DNA from: Devosia sp.
GTDB lineage: Bacteria > Pseudomonadota > Alphaproteobacteria > Rhizobiales > Devosiaceae
Assembly: GCA_028290685.1 (NCBI GenBank)
Contig: JAQGJI010000185.1
Location: forward strand, 1 to 5,920
Direction of reading: 5' to 3'
Length of the DNA: 5,920 nt
Below, one piece after another: positions 5,529-5,920 of the stretch. How positions within the stretch are numbered: the first letter of the stretch is position 1; every line of letters starts with the position of its first letter. Both the position numbers and the translations under genes were made by a program. The notes beneath the pieces are model-generated. The model saw only the letters and a list, made by a program, of their open reading frames with translations. It was not told the origin of the DNA and ran no database searches.

Positions 5529-5920
5529 ACGCGGCGCCCTTTTCCACCAAATTCAAGGTAAGCCCAGGGGATTATGATAATAACCACGCTGAGCAGCATC
5601 ATGGTGGATGCTGCAAGGCCCTGCCCGATGTTTCCGGCGCTGAACATGTACTGATAGACGTACTTTGCTGGAACTTCGGACGAAATACCGGGACCACCAT
5701 CGGTCAGTGCGACCACCAGATCGTAGAGCCGCACGATGCCCGAACCGCTGATCACCACGGCGGTGACGAAAACCCCGCGCATCATCGGCAGCACGATGGA
5801 GATATAGGTTCGCCAGGTCGGAATACCGTCGATCCGGGCGGCCTTCCAGATTTCGTCATCGACACTGCGAAGACCTGCCAGCATGAGCACCATGGTAAAG
5901 CCGATGCCTTGCCACAGGCC
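5525..5920 (-). CDS. Carbohydrate ABC importer permease, MalF type, C-terminal 131 residues (runs off the right edge)
   Basis: This is the C-terminal part of the partner inner-membrane permease; the start lies right of base 5920 and the frame is open to the edge. Counting from the first complete visible codon, the EAA loop is at about 22-45 (DEIWKAARIDGIPTWRTYIS, then IVLP), with conserved A-A, G32 and L-P. It is preceded by the end of a membrane segment (GLWQGIGFTMVLMLAGL) and followed by two more segments at about 46-66 and 101-121. The signature LYDLVVALTDGGPG (65-78) between these segments, and the following VYQYMF, are characteristic of MalF-type subunits of CUT1 importers. The last codons overlap the start of the MalG-type gene by 4 nt (ATGA). 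An ATG at 5893 is only an internal Met in a membrane helix, not a start. The missing upstream region should contain the rest of this gene and probably the substrate-binding protein. Confidence 0.95.
   Translation of the reverse strand, partial: GLWQGIGFTMVLMLAGLRSVDDEIWKAARIDGIPTWRTYISIVLPMMRGVFVTAVVISGSGIVRLYDLVVALTDGGPGISSEVPAKYVYQYMFSAGNIGQGLAASTMMLLSVVIIIIPWAYLEFGGKGRRV
5537..5543 (-). promoter_or_regulatory. Ribosome binding site of the MalG-type permease gene
   Basis: AAAAGGG on the minus strand lies 8 nt upstream of the ATG at 5528, within the last codons of the MalF-type gene (encoding GGKGRRV). It supports this start together with the ATGA overlap. Confidence 0.6.

Noticed and set aside
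5525..5893. Complete small protein starting at 5893
   Set aside because: The frame is open to the window edge and the Met lies within a permease membrane segment, so it is an internal residue of a truncated MalF-type protein.

Overview
All recognisable genes in this 5.9 kb window lie on the minus strand, so transcription runs from right to left. The high-GC coding sequence, the tight gene packing with SD motifs buried in upstream genes, and the protein types point to an alphaproteobacterium of the Hyphomicrobiales. A Devosia-like organism is my best guess from the feel of the protein sequences, not from a search. There is no rRNA, tRNA, CRISPR array, transposase or phage gene, and no gene-free stretch over 300 bases.

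Layout in transcription order. (1) 5920-3506 is a carbohydrate ABC importer module: the C-terminal part of a MalF-type permease (cut by the window edge), a MalG-type permease overlapping it by 4 nt (ATGA), and a MalK/UgpC-type ATPase 4 nt further on. The substrate-binding protein is not in view and is probably further upstream (right of 5920). (2) 3505-3311 is a 195-nt spacer holding a paired, inverted REP-like palindromic element (3385-3474). (3) 3310-1415 holds a short xylose-isomerase-like TIM-barrel protein and a Gfo/Idh/MocA oxidoreductase, 6 nt apart. (4) 1414-1303 is a 112-nt spacer with a perfect 10+10 palindrome. The palindrome sits inside a plausible promoter (TTGACA-N17-AACAAT) that reads into the next genes. 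The spacer also holds a hairpin plus T7 tract that looks like a terminator for the opposite strand. (5) 1302-1 holds a second, longer TIM-barrel protein and a second Gfo/Idh/MocA oxidoreductase, 11 nt apart and cut at the left edge.

Taken together this looks like an uptake-and-catabolism locus for a sugar, sugar derivative or glycoside. The importer brings it in; NAD(P)-dependent Gfo/Idh/MocA enzymes could oxidise it (often at C3 in comparable systems); and metal-dependent TIM-barrel enzymes could epimerise, isomerise, eliminate or hydrate the keto-sugar. The duplicated pair of dehydrogenase plus TIM barrel recalls the E. coli ycj cluster and the keto-sugar routes described for levoglucosan and C-glycosides, but the substrate cannot be read from this sequence. 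The main points for a second look are the paired enzyme architecture, the palindrome/promoter at 1364-1392, the antisense-facing terminator-like hairpin, and the REP-like element between importer and enzymes.
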